Source: Nevskia sp.
GTDB taxonomy: Bacteria > Pseudomonadota > Gammaproteobacteria > Nevskiales > Nevskiaceae
Length of the DNA stretch: 64,000 nt
Assembly: GCA_023229645.1 (NCBI GenBank)
Contig: JALNYU010000005.1
Location: 124,001-188,000, forward strand
Direction: 5' to 3'
The number at the start of each line of letters is the position of its first letter. Position 1 is the first letter of the stretch. Below, piece after piece: positions 7,738 to 16,899 of this stretch. Below the pieces are notes generated by a model. The model saw only the letters and a list, made by a program, of their open reading frames with translations. It made no database searches and was not told the DNA's origin. Both the position numbers and the translations under genes were made by a program.

Positions 7738-10620
7738 TTAGAACTTGATCGTCGCTTCGATATAGGCAAAGCGGCCGTAAATATCGTAGTTCGAAGCGTC
7801 ATAGCCGTTCAGCGAGCAGCTCACGCAAACCGGCGGATCAACGTTAAAGATATTGTTAACGCCGAGGCTTAACGTCGACTTCAACTTCAACACCGTTGGC
7901 AGCGTGTAGGATGCTTGGAAGTCGTTATAGACGACGCTGGCGAGCTTGTTGGTGCCCTGCGCTGAGTTGCTGCAGGTTGCCAAACCGGTGGCGTCGCCGC
8001 ATTGCTCGGTCAGCGCCGAGACGTAACGCACGGCCCAAGTTGCGGTGAACGGCTGCAGCGCCCAGTTGGTACGGAACGTCGACTTCCAACGCGGAATGCC
8101 GCTATCACGGACTTCAACGCCGACGCCGCGCGGCTCGGCTAAGCCGGTATCGGTGGCAACCGTCGAGAAGTTCTCGATGTACGTCGTCTGCCAATTGACG
8201 CTGAAACGACCAACCGGCAAGCGCGGGCCGGTCCAGTTGATGCCAAAGTCGTAACCCTGGGTGTTCAACGTACCGATGTTGCGCAAGGTGTTATTGAAGC
8301 CGTTGATGTCGCCGGTACGAGCGCGCGTAATGCCGTCGCAGAATGCTGACTGCAGCGTATCGACGCAACGATCAAGCTGGGTCTGTGCATCCGGCGCTTG
8401 AATCGCGTTTTCGACTTTGTGCTTATAGAACGTTGCTTCGAAGTCCAAGCGATCGGCGAGCAGGGATTTTTCCGCCCACGACGGGCTGTACACGAAGCCA
8501 GCCGTATAGCTCTTCGAGTTTTCCGGCGACAGCGCGCGGCTGCCGCCGGTACGAACGGCGATCTGCGTATTCGCCTGTTCGAAGCCGCCGGGGACGCCGA
8601 GCGCGTTGCAGTTGGCGATGATCCGATCGTCGGTCGCATTCGAGCACGGATCGGATAGCGTAGCGTCGAAACGCGCCGGCGAACCGAACGCTTCGCCAAC
8701 CGACGGCGCGCGGAAGCCCTGGGCGAAGTTGCCGCGCAAGGTTAAGTCTGCGAATGGCTGCCAGCGCACGCCGTATTTGCTTTTGATCGTGCTGCCGAAC
8801 GTCGAGTAGTCCGAATAACGGGTTGCGGCGTTGATATCGAGCTTGTGGACGAGCGGCAGATTCGACAGCACCGGCACCTGCAATTCGACATAAAGCTCAT
8901 CGACGCCGTAGCCGCCGCGCGTCGGCAACGAAGGCACGCCGTTGCTATCGCCCGCGACAATCACTGCGTCTGGCGTATAGGCGCCTTGCAGTCTGCGATG
9001 CTCGTAACCGGTGGCAAATTGCAGGAGACCGGCTGGTAGCGGCAGGATATCGCCCGAGAGATTGGCTGAGAACGTATCCAGGTTTTGCCGGCTGGTGTCG
9101 TATTCGTCAAACAGGATGTAGTTGAGTTGGTCCTGTGTGATCGAACCCGGCCCGCCAAAAATGTTCAACGGTACGCACGGTGCGACGCAGTTTGCGACTG
9201 GGCCCAGCGCGTTCTTGATGTTGCGGATATTGTAGGTGCCTGAAACGGACTGCTCGGCATCGTTGAAGCTATTGACGTAGTTTACGTCCCACGAGAAATA
9301 GCGATCTGCCAGCTCGAAAGTGCCGTCCAAACCGGTCGCAAAATAAAACGTATCGACGTTCTGCGTGAAGATGCGCGGGCCACCTTCGACCGGTCGGCGG
9401 CCAATCAACGCCAGATTGGTGTTCGGATCGAGCGTGAAGCCGAACGGGTTGTACGGATTACTGACGTCAACGCCGACGGTATCAGCGAGGCCGCCCGTGC
9501 CGGCGCCAGCGCCGAGGAAAATCGGTTCCGGTGCCGCTTGGTTGACCGAAGTGCGCGATTGATACAGCGCCTTTGCCGAGAAGCGGATGTTGTCGTTGAA
9601 TTTGTAGCGGCCTTGGCCGAACACCGCGTTACGCCGCGATGGTGTTATCAGGTAGTTGAACGGCGCGAAGTTAAAACGATCCGCGCTGGTGAATCCGTGG
9701 TAGCCATCCGGAAACGCGGAACCGACACCGTTCGGCGTGATGTTGCAGAACGGCGCGCCGCTGTCATCAATCGGGCACAAGCCGCCGTAGGTATTGCCGT
9801 TCGGCGGGTTGAAGATGAAGCGCCCGGTCGGCGTTGCCGAGCTGCCGAATGCCAAGCCGCCGCCGGGTACCGGGAAGCGCGCTTGCTCAGCGTCGTTGGA
9901 GCTGACCGCCTGCTGCTGATAGTGGCTGAGATCGAGGAAGAACTCGATCTTCTTATCTTTGAAGCCAAGCGAAATATTGCCGTTGTAGGTTTTACCATCG
10001 CCGACTTGGTAGTCGCCGTAGTAGTAGTGCAGCAGCGCACCGTCTTGGCTCTTCTTGGTGATGATGTTGACGACGCCGCCGATGGCGTCCGAGCCGTACA
10101 GCGACGAGGCGCCGTCGGTCAGGATTTCAATGCGCTCAATCGCGCTGGCTGGAATTGTGTTTAAGTCGACCGCGCCGGAGACGCCGGACGCCGAGGATTC
10201 ATTGACCCAGCGCAGACCGTCGACCAAGATCAGCGTGCGGTTTGCACCGAGATTGCGCAGCGAGATCGTTGTCGAACCGGAGCCGACACCACCGCCGTCC
10301 GCCGGAAAGCCGAAGTTGCCGGCCGAGTTGAACTTCGTGTTTAACGACGAGCCGCTAACCGACAGCCGCTGCAGAATATCGCCGATCGAGGCGATACCGC
10401 TGGCTTGCAAGTCGGCGCCAGAAATCGTCAACACCGGGTTATCCCCTGCGCTCGCCGATTTCTTGATGCGCGAGCCGGTCACTTCGACCGTATTCAGCTT
10501 CGTCGTGCTGGTATCTTTAGTATTTTGTTCCTGTGCCGCGGCGGGCAGCGCCACGGCGGCGAATACGCCCGCCAACAGCACGGCGCTCGCGGCGCCGCTC
10601 TTGCGATTACGCAACTTCAT
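7738..10620 (-). CDS. TonB-dependent outer-membrane receptor
   Basis: A 960-residue outer-membrane transporter. GGGAG lies 8 bases before the ATG. A signal peptide (hydrophobic core about 11-27, cut after PAAAQ) is followed by a TonB-box-like NTVEVTGSRI (about 43-52). The plug domain is recognisable from ISLRNLGANRTLILVDGLR, NTIPASAIERIEILTDGASS and YGSDAIGGVVNIITKK. The long beta-barrel ends in Phe (YIEATIKF), the usual assembly signal. The style resembles the large receptor families of Xanthomonadales, Steroidobacter and sphingomonads. No sigma/anti-sigma pair, TonB gene or substrate-specific enzyme lies beside it, so the ligand cannot be inferred. Confidence 0.93.
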   Translation of the reverse strand: MKLRNRKSGAASAVLLAGVFAAVALPAAAQEQNTKDTSTTKLNTVEVTGSRIKKSASAGDNPVLTISGADLQASGIASIGDILQRLSVSGSSLNTKFNSAGNFGFPADGGGVGSGSTTISLRNLGANRTLILVDGLRWVNESSASGVSGAVDLNTIPASAIERIEILTDGASSLYGSDAIGGVVNIITKKSQDGALLHYYYGDYQVGDGKTYNGNISLGFKDKKIEFFLDLSHYQQQAVSSNDAEQARFPVPGGGLAFGSSATPTGRFIFNPPNGNTYGGLCPIDDSGAPFCNITPNGVGSAFPDGYHGFTSADRFNFAPFNYLITPSRRNAVFGQGRYKFNDNIRFSAKALYQSRTSVNQAAPEPIFLGAGAGTGGLADTVGVDVSNPYNPFGFTLDPNTNLALIGRRPVEGGPRIFTQNVDTFYFATGLDGTFELADRYFSWDVNYVNSFNDAEQSVSGTYNIRNIKNALGPVANCVAPCVPLNIFGGPGSITQDQLNYILFDEYDTSRQNLDTFSANLSGDILPLPAGLLQFATGYEHRRLQGAYTPDAVIVAGDSNGVPSLPTRGGYGVDELYVELQVPVLSNLPLVHKLDINAATRYSDYSTFGSTIKSKYGVRWQPFADLTLRGNFAQGFRAPSVGEAFGSPARFDATLSDPCSNATDDRIIANCNALGVPGGFEQANTQIAVRTGGSRALSPENSKSYTAGFVYSPSWAEKSLLADRLDFEATFYKHKVENAIQAPDAQTQLDRCVDTLQSAFCDGITRARTGDINGFNNTLRNIGTLNTQGYDFGINWTGPRLPVGRFSVNWQTTYIENFSTVATDTGLAEPRGVGVEVRDSGIPRWKSTFRTNWALQPFTATWAVRYVSALTEQCGDATGLATCSNSAQGTNKLASVVYNDFQASYTLPTVLKLKSTLSLGVNNIFNVDPPVCVSCSLNGYDASNYDIYGRFAYIEATIKF

Positions 10621-10819
10621 AATTGATCTCCCTAAAGCTCATATCGATAAAAGCACCGCGTGCGGAACGGCTGTGATTGGCGACCGCTGGCTTTAGCATC
10701 GCCAGGGCCTCATAACCCGTTGTAAGCACCCAATGATTCCCCGCCCTGACGCTTGCATGCGCTCGGCGCGCCGCCGGCTGCAAGTCACATTACAGTTCTA
10801 TTACGCCCCCAATATATTT

Positions 10820-10847
10820 GCAAGATACATGCAGGGCGTTATCTTGC
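10820..10847. promoter_or_regulatory. Spaced inverted repeat upstream of the PhzF gene
   Basis: A perfect 8-bp inverted repeat, GCAAGATA at 10820-10827 and TATCTTGC at 10840-10847, separated by 12 bases. Arm centres are about 20 bases apart, two helical turns, as expected for a dimeric regulator. It lies 40 bases before the PhzF start in a 267-base divergent gap. There is no T tract, so it does not look like a terminator. Confidence 0.45.
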
Positions 10848-10887
10848 GGCGCTCAAACCGCGTTTTTATTTTGCTAAGAGGCCATTA

Positions 10888-11805
10888 ATGACGATGTCTG
10901 GGCTGCGCTTTCACACGCTCGATGTTTTCACGACGGTGCGCTACGGCGGCAACCCGTTGGCGGTGGTGCTCGAAGCTGACGGTTTGAACACCGGGCAAAT
11001 GCAGAGAATTGCCCGTGAATTCAACCTCTCCGAAACCGTGTTCGTATTGAAGCCGACGCGTGACGACACGCTGGCCAAGCTGCGCATCTTTACGCCGGGG
11101 AAGGAAATGCCGTTCGCGGGGCATCCGACCGTCGGTACCGCCTGCTTGCTGGCGGACCTGGGTTTGGCGCCGGCCGGCGACGCGGTGAATTTCGTCTTCG
11201 AAGAGAATGTCGGCCTAGTGCCGATTCACGTGCAGCGCACAACAGGTGCGCCAACGTTTGCGCAGCTAACCGCGGCGCAGGCGCCCAGTTACGGTCCGGA
11301 AGCGCCGCCACCGGCGGTGCTCGCGCGGCTGTTGGGCATCGCCGAAAAAGACATCGTGACGGTCGGCGATCGCCCGCGCACCGCCAGTTGCGGCGTCCCA
11401 TTCCTACTGGTGCCGGTGCGCGCGCCGGAGGTGTTAGCCGGCATCCAGCTTGATATTGCGTTGCTGCACAACGCGCTCACTGCGGCACCGCTGAACGGCT
11501 GGGCAACCGAGGTTTATGTTTATGCCCGTGCCTACGAACAAGACTGGCAAGCGCGCATGTTTGCGCCCGATCTCGGCATCTTCGAAGACCCCGCCACCGG
11601 CTCCGCCGCTGCGGCTTTGGCCGGCGCGCTGGCGTTGGAAGCGGAAACCCAAAACGGCCGCCTACATTGGACGCTGGCACAGGGTCTGGAAATGGGTCGC
11701 CCGAGCTATCTCGATCTGCAGGCCGAAAAGCAGGCTGGCACGGTAACTGCGGTGCGCGTCGGTGGCCACGCCGTACCCGTATCGGAGGGGATTCTTTATC
11801 GCTGA
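10888..11805 (+). CDS. PhzF family isomerase/epimerase
   Basis: A 305-residue member of the PhzF/diaminopimelate-epimerase-like fold. The chosen ATG at 10888 has AAGAGG upstream. The frame is open further left but without family sequence. The conserved acid is Glu49 in FNLSETVFV. Other landmarks are GNPLAVVL (21-28), FTPGKEMPFAGHPTVGTACL and EDPATGSAAAALAGAL near the C-terminal half. In phenazine producers PhzF isomerises DHHA. Here no phz genes are present, so a general isomerase role on an unknown metabolite is more likely. Confidence 0.88.
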   Translation: MTMSGLRFHTLDVFTTVRYGGNPLAVVLEADGLNTGQMQRIAREFNLSETVFVLKPTRDDTLAKLRIFTPGKEMPFAGHPTVGTACLLADLGLAPAGDAVNFVFEENVGLVPIHVQRTTGAPTFAQLTAAQAPSYGPEAPPPAVLARLLGIAEKDIVTVGDRPRTASCGVPFLLVPVRAPEVLAGIQLDIALLHNALTAAPLNGWATEVYVYARAYEQDWQARMFAPDLGIFEDPATGSAAAALAGALALEAETQNGRLHWTLAQGLEMGRPSYLDLQAEKQAGTVTAVRVGGHAVPVSEGILYR

Positions 11806-11895
11806 CCGGCAGTTGCCGGTGCGAGGCGCCGCTATACTTCCATGCAATGGCCACGCATCGCGCGCGGCTGCACTGACAAATTTCGGAGAACAACG

Positions 11896-12411
11896 ATGAC
11901 CGATTCGTACCGGCGTATTGCGCGCATGGACGAAGAATTCCCAGGCCTACTTGCCGCGCTGCAGCCAGCGCTGAAGGGCCTGATTCCGGACGATACCAAT
12001 TTCGGCGAGGATTCCTACGACGAGCTTTTCGTCATCCTCGCCGCCGCGTTGTACTACGCGCGTGACGCCAAGCTGCGGAAAGCTTCGGCCGATCAAACCG
12101 GCGGCAATAGCAAGCTGGTCAGCGTGTTGCTCGACGAAGGCGTGAAAGACAAAGACGCGCTCCTGGTCGAAAAGATTCTTGATCGTCTAGTGCCGTATGT
12201 GCCGGTCAGGCTGTTCTTCAGCACAATGAAAACGATGCATTCGAATACCGCGATACCGTTCCGCGAATACCACCGCGCAATCGAACGCATGATCGCCGAT
12301 CTATTCCGGATTTCGATCGGCTTCAAGCCCAGCGAACATTGCCCGACGGCGTTGGTTCAGTGGGCATCCGGGCCGCTACGGGCGACGGTGTATGCGGAGC
12401 TGCACGAATAA
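11896..12411 (+). CDS. Hypothetical protein, 171 aa
   Basis: I do not recognise a named family. A good GGAG lies 7 bases before the ATG. The protein is soluble, with no signal peptide or membrane segment, and looks mostly helical. It has an acidic N-terminal third (RMDEEFPGLLAALQPALKGL), an ALYYARDAKLRKAS stretch and a C-terminal half with FREYHRAIERMIADLF. It sits between the PhzF gene and the alkyltransferase-like gene on the same strand (gaps 90 and 36 bases), but this gives no functional clue. Codon use looks like its neighbours. Confidence 0.75.
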   Translation: MTDSYRRIARMDEEFPGLLAALQPALKGLIPDDTNFGEDSYDELFVILAAALYYARDAKLRKASADQTGGNSKLVSVLLDEGVKDKDALLVEKILDRLVPYVPVRLFFSTMKTMHSNTAIPFREYHRAIERMIADLFRISIGFKPSEHCPTALVQWASGPLRATVYAELHE

Positions 12412-12447
12412 ACCCGGCGGTTTGACCGATTGCGGGAGCGGGCGGCG

Positions 12448-12822
12448 ATGAGCCGGCCGCAGCCGGCCGCGGCGCCGATACGCGTCGAAGCGGATATCGC
12501 CCGTGCGGCGATATTGGCTGTGATCGCGCGTATTCCACCAGGCCATGTTGCAAGCTACGGGCAAGTTGCGTGGGCCGCGGGTTTGCCGGGGCGGGCGCGC
12601 CTAGTTGGGCGGATTCTGGCGAGCAATCTTGAAGCTGAGCAAACGCCCTGGCATCGCGTAATCAACGCCAAAGGCGAAATCGCGTTGCCGAAATTCAGCC
12701 CGATACACCGCGAACAGAAAGCGCGCTTGCGCGCCGAAGGCGTGGTCTTCGAGCGCGGTGGCCGCATTAGCTTGCGCCGTTACGGCTGGCAGACCGGCGA
12801 TAGCAGCCCGCTGCTGGATTAA
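12448..12822 (+). CDS. Alkyltransferase-like protein (ATL, MGMT fold)
   Basis: A 124-residue protein carrying only the C-terminal DNA-binding domain of O6-alkylguanine-DNA alkyltransferase. The conserved Tyr is in GHVASYGQVA (37). The alkyl-acceptor motif that reads PCHRV in active enzymes reads TPWHRVI here, with Trp68 in place of the reactive Cys. This marks it as an ATL protein of the YbaZ/Atl1 type, which binds O6-alkylguanine and is known to hand lesions to nucleotide excision repair rather than repairing them. The ATG at 12448 has GGGAG upstream; an in-frame TTG at 12430 is less likely. A terminator follows. Confidence 0.88.
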   Translation: MSRPQPAAAPIRVEADIARAAILAVIARIPPGHVASYGQVAWAAGLPGRARLVGRILASNLEAEQTPWHRVINAKGEIALPKFSPIHREQKARLRAEGVVFERGGRISLRRYGWQTGDSSPLLD

Positions 12823-12868
12823 AAGTTCGCTGCTGATTTTTACTGCGCAACGGAAACACGCGGCAACA

Positions 12869-12896
12869 AAAAAGGCCGGTTTGCACCGGCCTTTTT
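12869..12896. terminator. Bidirectional intrinsic terminator
   Basis: A 12-bp perfect stem (A tract plus GGCCGGT paired with ACCGGCC plus T tract) around a TTGC loop, between the convergent ATL and M13 peptidase genes; it can serve both. Confidence 0.9.
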
Positions 12897-12912
12897 CATA
12901 ACGAAAAAGCAG

Positions 12913-14979
12913 TTACCAAATCGTGACGCGCTTTTCCGGCGGCAGATACATCTTGTCGCCTTCTTTGACGTCAAAAGCTTTGTAGAAGCCTTCTTGATTC
13001 ACCAGCGTTGCGTTGCCGCGCACGCTTTGCGGCGAATGCGGATCGACCGTCAGCAGGCGAATCGCTTCTGATTCGCGGCTCTTGCCGCGCCAGACCTGCG
13101 CCCAGCCGGCGTAGAAGCGCTGATCCCCGGTCAAGCCGTCGATTACCGGCGCTTCTTTTCCGCCCAGCGCCAGCTTGTACGCCTTGTAGGCGATGGCAAT
13201 GCCGGATTGGTCGGCAACGTTTTCGCCGAGCGTTAGCTCGCCGTTAACGTGATAGCCCGGAACCGGCTCGTAGGCCGCGTACTGTTCGACCAGGGCTTTG
13301 GTTTTGGCCTTGAAGTTCTTCAGATCGTCTTCGGTGAACCACTGGCGCAGGTTGCCGTCGCCGTCGTACTGGCTGCCTTGGTCGTCGAAGCCGTGGCTGA
13401 TTTCGTGGCCAATTACAGCGCCGATGCCGCCGTAGTTAACGGCGTCGTCAGCGGCGACATTGAAGAACGGCGGCTGCAGAATTGCGGCCGGAAACACGAT
13501 TTCGTTCAGTTCCGGGTTGTAGTAGGCGTTGACGGTTTGCGGCGTCATGCCCCATTCATCGCGATCGATCGGCTTGCCGAGTTTGTCGATGTTGCGCTTG
13601 TACTCAAACGTATTCGCACGGGCGACGTTGCCGATCAAATCACCGGCGGTGACGGTCAGTGCCGAGTAGTCACGCCAATTTTTCGGATAACCGATTTTCG
13701 GCGAGAACTTGGCGAGTTTCTCCAATGCTTGTTTCTTCGTTTCCGGGCTCATCCAATCGAGCGTATCAACGCTCTGCTTATAGGCTTCAAGCAGATTGCC
13801 GACCAATGCTTCCATCCGCGCTTTGTTTTCCGGCGGGAAGTACTTTTCGACGTACAACTTGCCAACGCCTTCGCCAAGCGAGGCTTCGACCACTTCCACG
13901 CCCCGCTTCCAGCGCGGGCGGATTTCCGGAATGCCGCGAATTGTGGTGCCGAAGAACGCGAAGTTTTCATCGACGTAGGCTTTCGGCAGGTACGGCGCGT
14001 ATTCGTTCAGCAAGCGCCACTTGAAATACGCCTTCCAAACCGGCAGAGGTGTTTTCGTCAGCAGTTTGGCGAAGCCGGTCAAATACGTCGGCTGGCTGAC
14101 GATGACGTAGTCGATCTTGCCAGCGATATCGCCGGCTTCGAAGTATGACTTGAAGTCGTAGCCCGGTGCCAACGCGGCAAGCTTATCGAGTTCGACTTTG
14201 TTGTAGGTCTTGACCGGATCACGGTTGGAAACCTTATCCCACTGCACTTTCGCGAGTTCGGTTTCGAGGCCGAAGATGTCCTTCGCGGTCTTGGCAGCGG
14301 CTTTGTCGCCGGCCAAACCGAGCACTTTCTCGGCGTAGCTGACGTAGCCAGCGCGCGTGGCCTTGTATTTATCGGTGTCTTTCAGATAGTAGTCGCGGTC
14401 CGGCAGGCCGAGGCCGGCCTGAAACAGATCGACCACATACTTCGTTGAGTCTTTGTTGTCCTGGTGCACGCCCGGTACGAACGGCAGGCCGACGCCGATT
14501 TCGGTGAGCTGCGCCATCAACGCTGGGATTTCTTTCTTGTCTTTGATCGCATCAATCGCGGCTAGCTTATCCGCCAGCGGTTCCAAGCCCAGTTCTTCGA
14601 TCTTGGCTTCATCCATAAAGCTGTTGTAGAGATCGCCGATCTTCTGCGCTTCCGAGCCGTCGGTTTTGCCATCGGCCTTGGCGGCGGCTTCAATCAATTC
14701 GCGCAGATGCGCTTCGGAATCGTCGCTGAGCTTGGTGAATGAGCCGTAACGGGCTTTATCGGCCGGCATCTCGAAGGTATCGAGCCACTTGCCGTTCTGG
14801 TGACGATAGAAATCGTCTTGCGCACGGGTGGCGTCGTCGGTGTACTCGGTTTCAACGCCGGAGACTAGCGCGGGCGCAGCGGCGGCCTCGGTTTTCGGCG
14901 GCTCAGCCGGCTTTGAGCAGGCGGCGAGGAACATCACGCCGACGGCTGTAAGTAAATATCGGTTATTAGTACGGCTCAT
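12913..14979 (-). CDS. M13 family zinc metallopeptidase, lipoprotein (PepO/neprilysin-like)
   Basis: A 688-residue gluzincin peptidase of the neprilysin/PepO family. The N-terminus is a lipoprotein signal ending in the lipobox LAAC with Cys21, followed by a Pro/Glu-rich linker. The zinc site is HEISH at 525-529, with the third ligand Glu586 in ENVADQSG. The NAYYNPELNEIVFPAAILQPPFF stretch upstream of the zinc helix (cited by its core NAYYNP) is the substrate-binding NAYY motif of the family. The C-terminus ends in an aromatic residue as is normal for M13. It probably degrades short peptides in the periplasm. It is monocistronic, with a terminator on its 3' side. Confidence 0.94.
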   Translation of the reverse strand: MSRTNNRYLLTAVGVMFLAACSKPAEPPKTEAAAAPALVSGVETEYTDDATRAQDDFYRHQNGKWLDTFEMPADKARYGSFTKLSDDSEAHLRELIEAAAKADGKTDGSEAQKIGDLYNSFMDEAKIEELGLEPLADKLAAIDAIKDKKEIPALMAQLTEIGVGLPFVPGVHQDNKDSTKYVVDLFQAGLGLPDRDYYLKDTDKYKATRAGYVSYAEKVLGLAGDKAAAKTAKDIFGLETELAKVQWDKVSNRDPVKTYNKVELDKLAALAPGYDFKSYFEAGDIAGKIDYVIVSQPTYLTGFAKLLTKTPLPVWKAYFKWRLLNEYAPYLPKAYVDENFAFFGTTIRGIPEIRPRWKRGVEVVEASLGEGVGKLYVEKYFPPENKARMEALVGNLLEAYKQSVDTLDWMSPETKKQALEKLAKFSPKIGYPKNWRDYSALTVTAGDLIGNVARANTFEYKRNIDKLGKPIDRDEWGMTPQTVNAYYNPELNEIVFPAAILQPPFFNVAADDAVNYGGIGAVIGHEISHGFDDQGSQYDGDGNLRQWFTEDDLKNFKAKTKALVEQYAAYEPVPGYHVNGELTLGENVADQSGIAIAYKAYKLALGGKEAPVIDGLTGDQRFYAGWAQVWRGKSRESEAIRLLTVDPHSPQSVRGNATLVNQEGFYKAFDVKEGDKMYLPPEKRVTIW

Positions 14980-15090
14980 GAGTGGGCGTGACCTATAAAT
15001 AAAAGTATCTGGCGTGGATTCTAACGCTGCGGCGCATTCGATAACTCAAGCCTTTGGATGCCGAGCGACTGCGTGGGGTTTGAATACCGC

Positions 15091-15987
15091 TTACGGGGCC
15101 AGCGGCAGGCGCACCAGCGGCGCGGAATGGCCCTCGCTAGAAATGAATAAATGCCGGCCGTCGGCGCTGATTGCACCCGCTTCGGTTTGACGCAGCCGCG
15201 GCTGGACGATTGTTTCTGGCGCCGCCGCAAATGCCGCACCCCAACTTTCGCCCGGCGCCCGGCGGAATCGATAGGCATTTTTATAGGTGACGACGACGGC
15301 AAAACTGCCATCACGGGCGATATCCATCGCCGTAGGCATGCCGCTGTATTGACCAAAGCCAGGATTTTCGACCAGATCAACGAGCGTCGGCCGCTGGATT
15401 TTCACTGCGTTATTCAAGCTTTCGGCAATCGCTAAGCCGGGCGCTGGCTGCGTGTCCGGCAACGGCAGGCGGTACAAATGCTGCGGGAATTCCCGTTTTG
15501 ACAGCAGCAGGATCGAATGCTCAATCGGATCAACCGCCACCGCTTCGCAGTCACGTGGACCATCGGGATAGCGGAAGTCGAGCTTCCACAGTAATTTCAC
15601 TGGCCCGTTCACACCCGGGTCAGTGACGGCGTAGAGCGTCAGGTGGTCTCGTTTCGCGCTGTTATCGCCGGTATCGGCGATCAGCAAGGCGGGCTGGCCA
15701 TGCCAGTCAAACGCGGCGATGTCTTCCCAGTCGATGGCGTTTGCGCCGTCGACCGTGATCATGCCCAGGTCTTCGCCAGCTAAACCGATGCGGAACAGAT
15801 TGGGGCCATCGCCGCTGTCGTTATGACCCCAAAGCAATGTTGGGTCGGCGTGGGATACGGCAAGGCCGCTGAGTTCATCGAGCGCGGAATTGCTGATATG
15901 CGGCGCATTCGGCTGTGCAAACAACGCGCAAGCGCTTAGCAGGGCGCAGGCGAAAACGGTCAAACTCAGCACGAAACGCGATTTCAT
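15091..15987 (-). CDS. Predicted lipoprotein, beta-propeller-like, unknown function
   Basis: A 298-residue exported protein. The start at 15987 gives a signal peptide with a possible lipobox LLSAC (Cys20), though a signal-peptidase-I site a few residues later is also possible. Repeating hydrophobic blocks with GHNDSGDG, ADTGDNSAKRD and YPDGPRDCEAVAVD suggest a beta-propeller of the esterase-like phytase/TolB type. Asp-rich loops such as DSGDG and DTGDN could bind calcium. I cannot assign a reaction. It lies behind the M13 peptidase gene's 5' end on the same strand with a 111-base gap, so an operon is possible but unproven. Confidence 0.8.
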   Translation of the reverse strand: MKSRFVLSLTVFACALLSACALFAQPNAPHISNSALDELSGLAVSHADPTLLWGHNDSGDGPNLFRIGLAGEDLGMITVDGANAIDWEDIAAFDWHGQPALLIADTGDNSAKRDHLTLYAVTDPGVNGPVKLLWKLDFRYPDGPRDCEAVAVDPIEHSILLLSKREFPQHLYRLPLPDTQPAPGLAIAESLNNAVKIQRPTLVDLVENPGFGQYSGMPTAMDIARDGSFAVVVTYKNAYRFRRAPGESWGAAFAAAPETIVQPRLRQTEAGAISADGRHLFISSEGHSAPLVRLPLAP

Positions 15988-16065
15988 AGCGGCGGGCGAC
16001 ACGGCATTCGGGCGCGGAGCGGCCAACATTAACGCAATTGCCTTAACGATAAGTGTCAGTCGCGC

Positions 16066-16092
16066 TAAAGAAAAAGCCCGGCAGAGCCGGGC
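16066..16092 (-). terminator. Leftward-facing terminator with no gene reading into it
   Basis: A 7-bp GC stem GCCCGGC/GCCGGGC with an AGA loop (16076-16092). Read on the minus strand it is followed by TTTTTCTTT (16067-16075). On the plus strand the stem is followed by AAGTTATC, so it would not terminate rightward transcription. No minus-strand coding gene lies immediately upstream. Confidence 0.5.
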
Positions 16093-16215
16093 AAGTTATC
16101 GAGGAGAGACAGTTCTGCTAAAGCAATATGCCTGCCAACTCTCACCAAATGATGGAATCAGCTTGCCTGATGGGTGATTCTGGCTATGCTGGCGGGCCAA
16201 TCAACGGAGTTTTCG

Positions 16216-16899
16216 ATGCGGGTTCACTGGCTACAACACGCGGATTTCGAAGATCTCGGCTGTATCGGTCCCTGGCTCGCCGCACGTGACACCGTGATTT
16301 CCAGTACCCGCCTTTATGCCGGCGAACAACTGCCCACGCCTGACGACTTCGACGTATTGATCGTCATGGGCGGGCCGATGAATATCTACGAATACGCGGC
16401 CCACCCCTGGTTGCGTGCAGAAAAAGCCCTGATCCGCGCCGCAATTGCGCAAGGTCGTCAGGCGCTCGGGATCTGTCTCGGTGCGCAGCTGATCGCGGAT
16501 GTCCTGGGCGGTCCGGTGCGGCCCAGCGCCGAAAGCGAAATCGGCTGGTTTCCGCTCAGGAAGACGGCGGAAGGCGGCAGGCATCCATTAATGGCAGGAT
16601 TGGCGGAAACCTTCCTCGCTTTTCACTGGCATGGCGATACCTATGCGCCGCCGCCCGGCGCGGTGCGGTTGGCCGAAAGCGAAGCCTGTGCACAGCAAGC
16701 ATTCGCTTGGGACGGCAACCGCGTGCTCGGCCTGCAGTTCCATTTGGAAGTGACCTACGACAACGCTGTGGCGTGGTTTCGGCATGAGCGCATCAGCCCG
16801 GCGCGGTATGTGCAGACGCCGGAACAAATCCTCGCGGAACGTAAAGCTTTTGACGCTAATAACGACGGGATGCGTGCCGTTTTAGCGCAATTTCTTTAG
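16216..16899 (+). CDS. Class I glutamine amidotransferase (GATase1, GMP synthase-like)
   Basis: A 227-residue stand-alone glutaminase-type domain. The ATG at 16216 has CGGAG six bases upstream and starts the family sequence MRVHWLQHADFEDLG. The triad is Cys87 in GICLGAQL, His176 and Glu178 in LQFHLEV. The oxyanion region is VMGGPMNIYE. Relatives are annotated as GMP synthase-like amidotransferases and include gamma-glutamyl hydrolases of small metabolites; no synthetase domain is attached. The gene converges on the PPK2 gene, sharing 4 bases at the stop codons. Confidence 0.88.
   Translation: MRVHWLQHADFEDLGCIGPWLAARDTVISSTRLYAGEQLPTPDDFDVLIVMGGPMNIYEYAAHPWLRAEKALIRAAIAQGRQALGICLGAQLIADVLGGPVRPSAESEIGWFPLRKTAEGGRHPLMAGLAETFLAFHWHGDTYAPPPGAVRLAESEACAQQAFAWDGNRVLGLQFHLEVTYDNAVAWFRHERISPARYVQTPEQILAERKAFDANNDGMRAVLAQFL

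Noticed and set aside
13249..14148. A 299-codon open frame antisense to the M13 peptidase gene
   Set aside because: It is a GC-rich shadow frame of a clearly coding gene, with no ribosome site or recognisable domain; its composition follows the codons of the sense strand.
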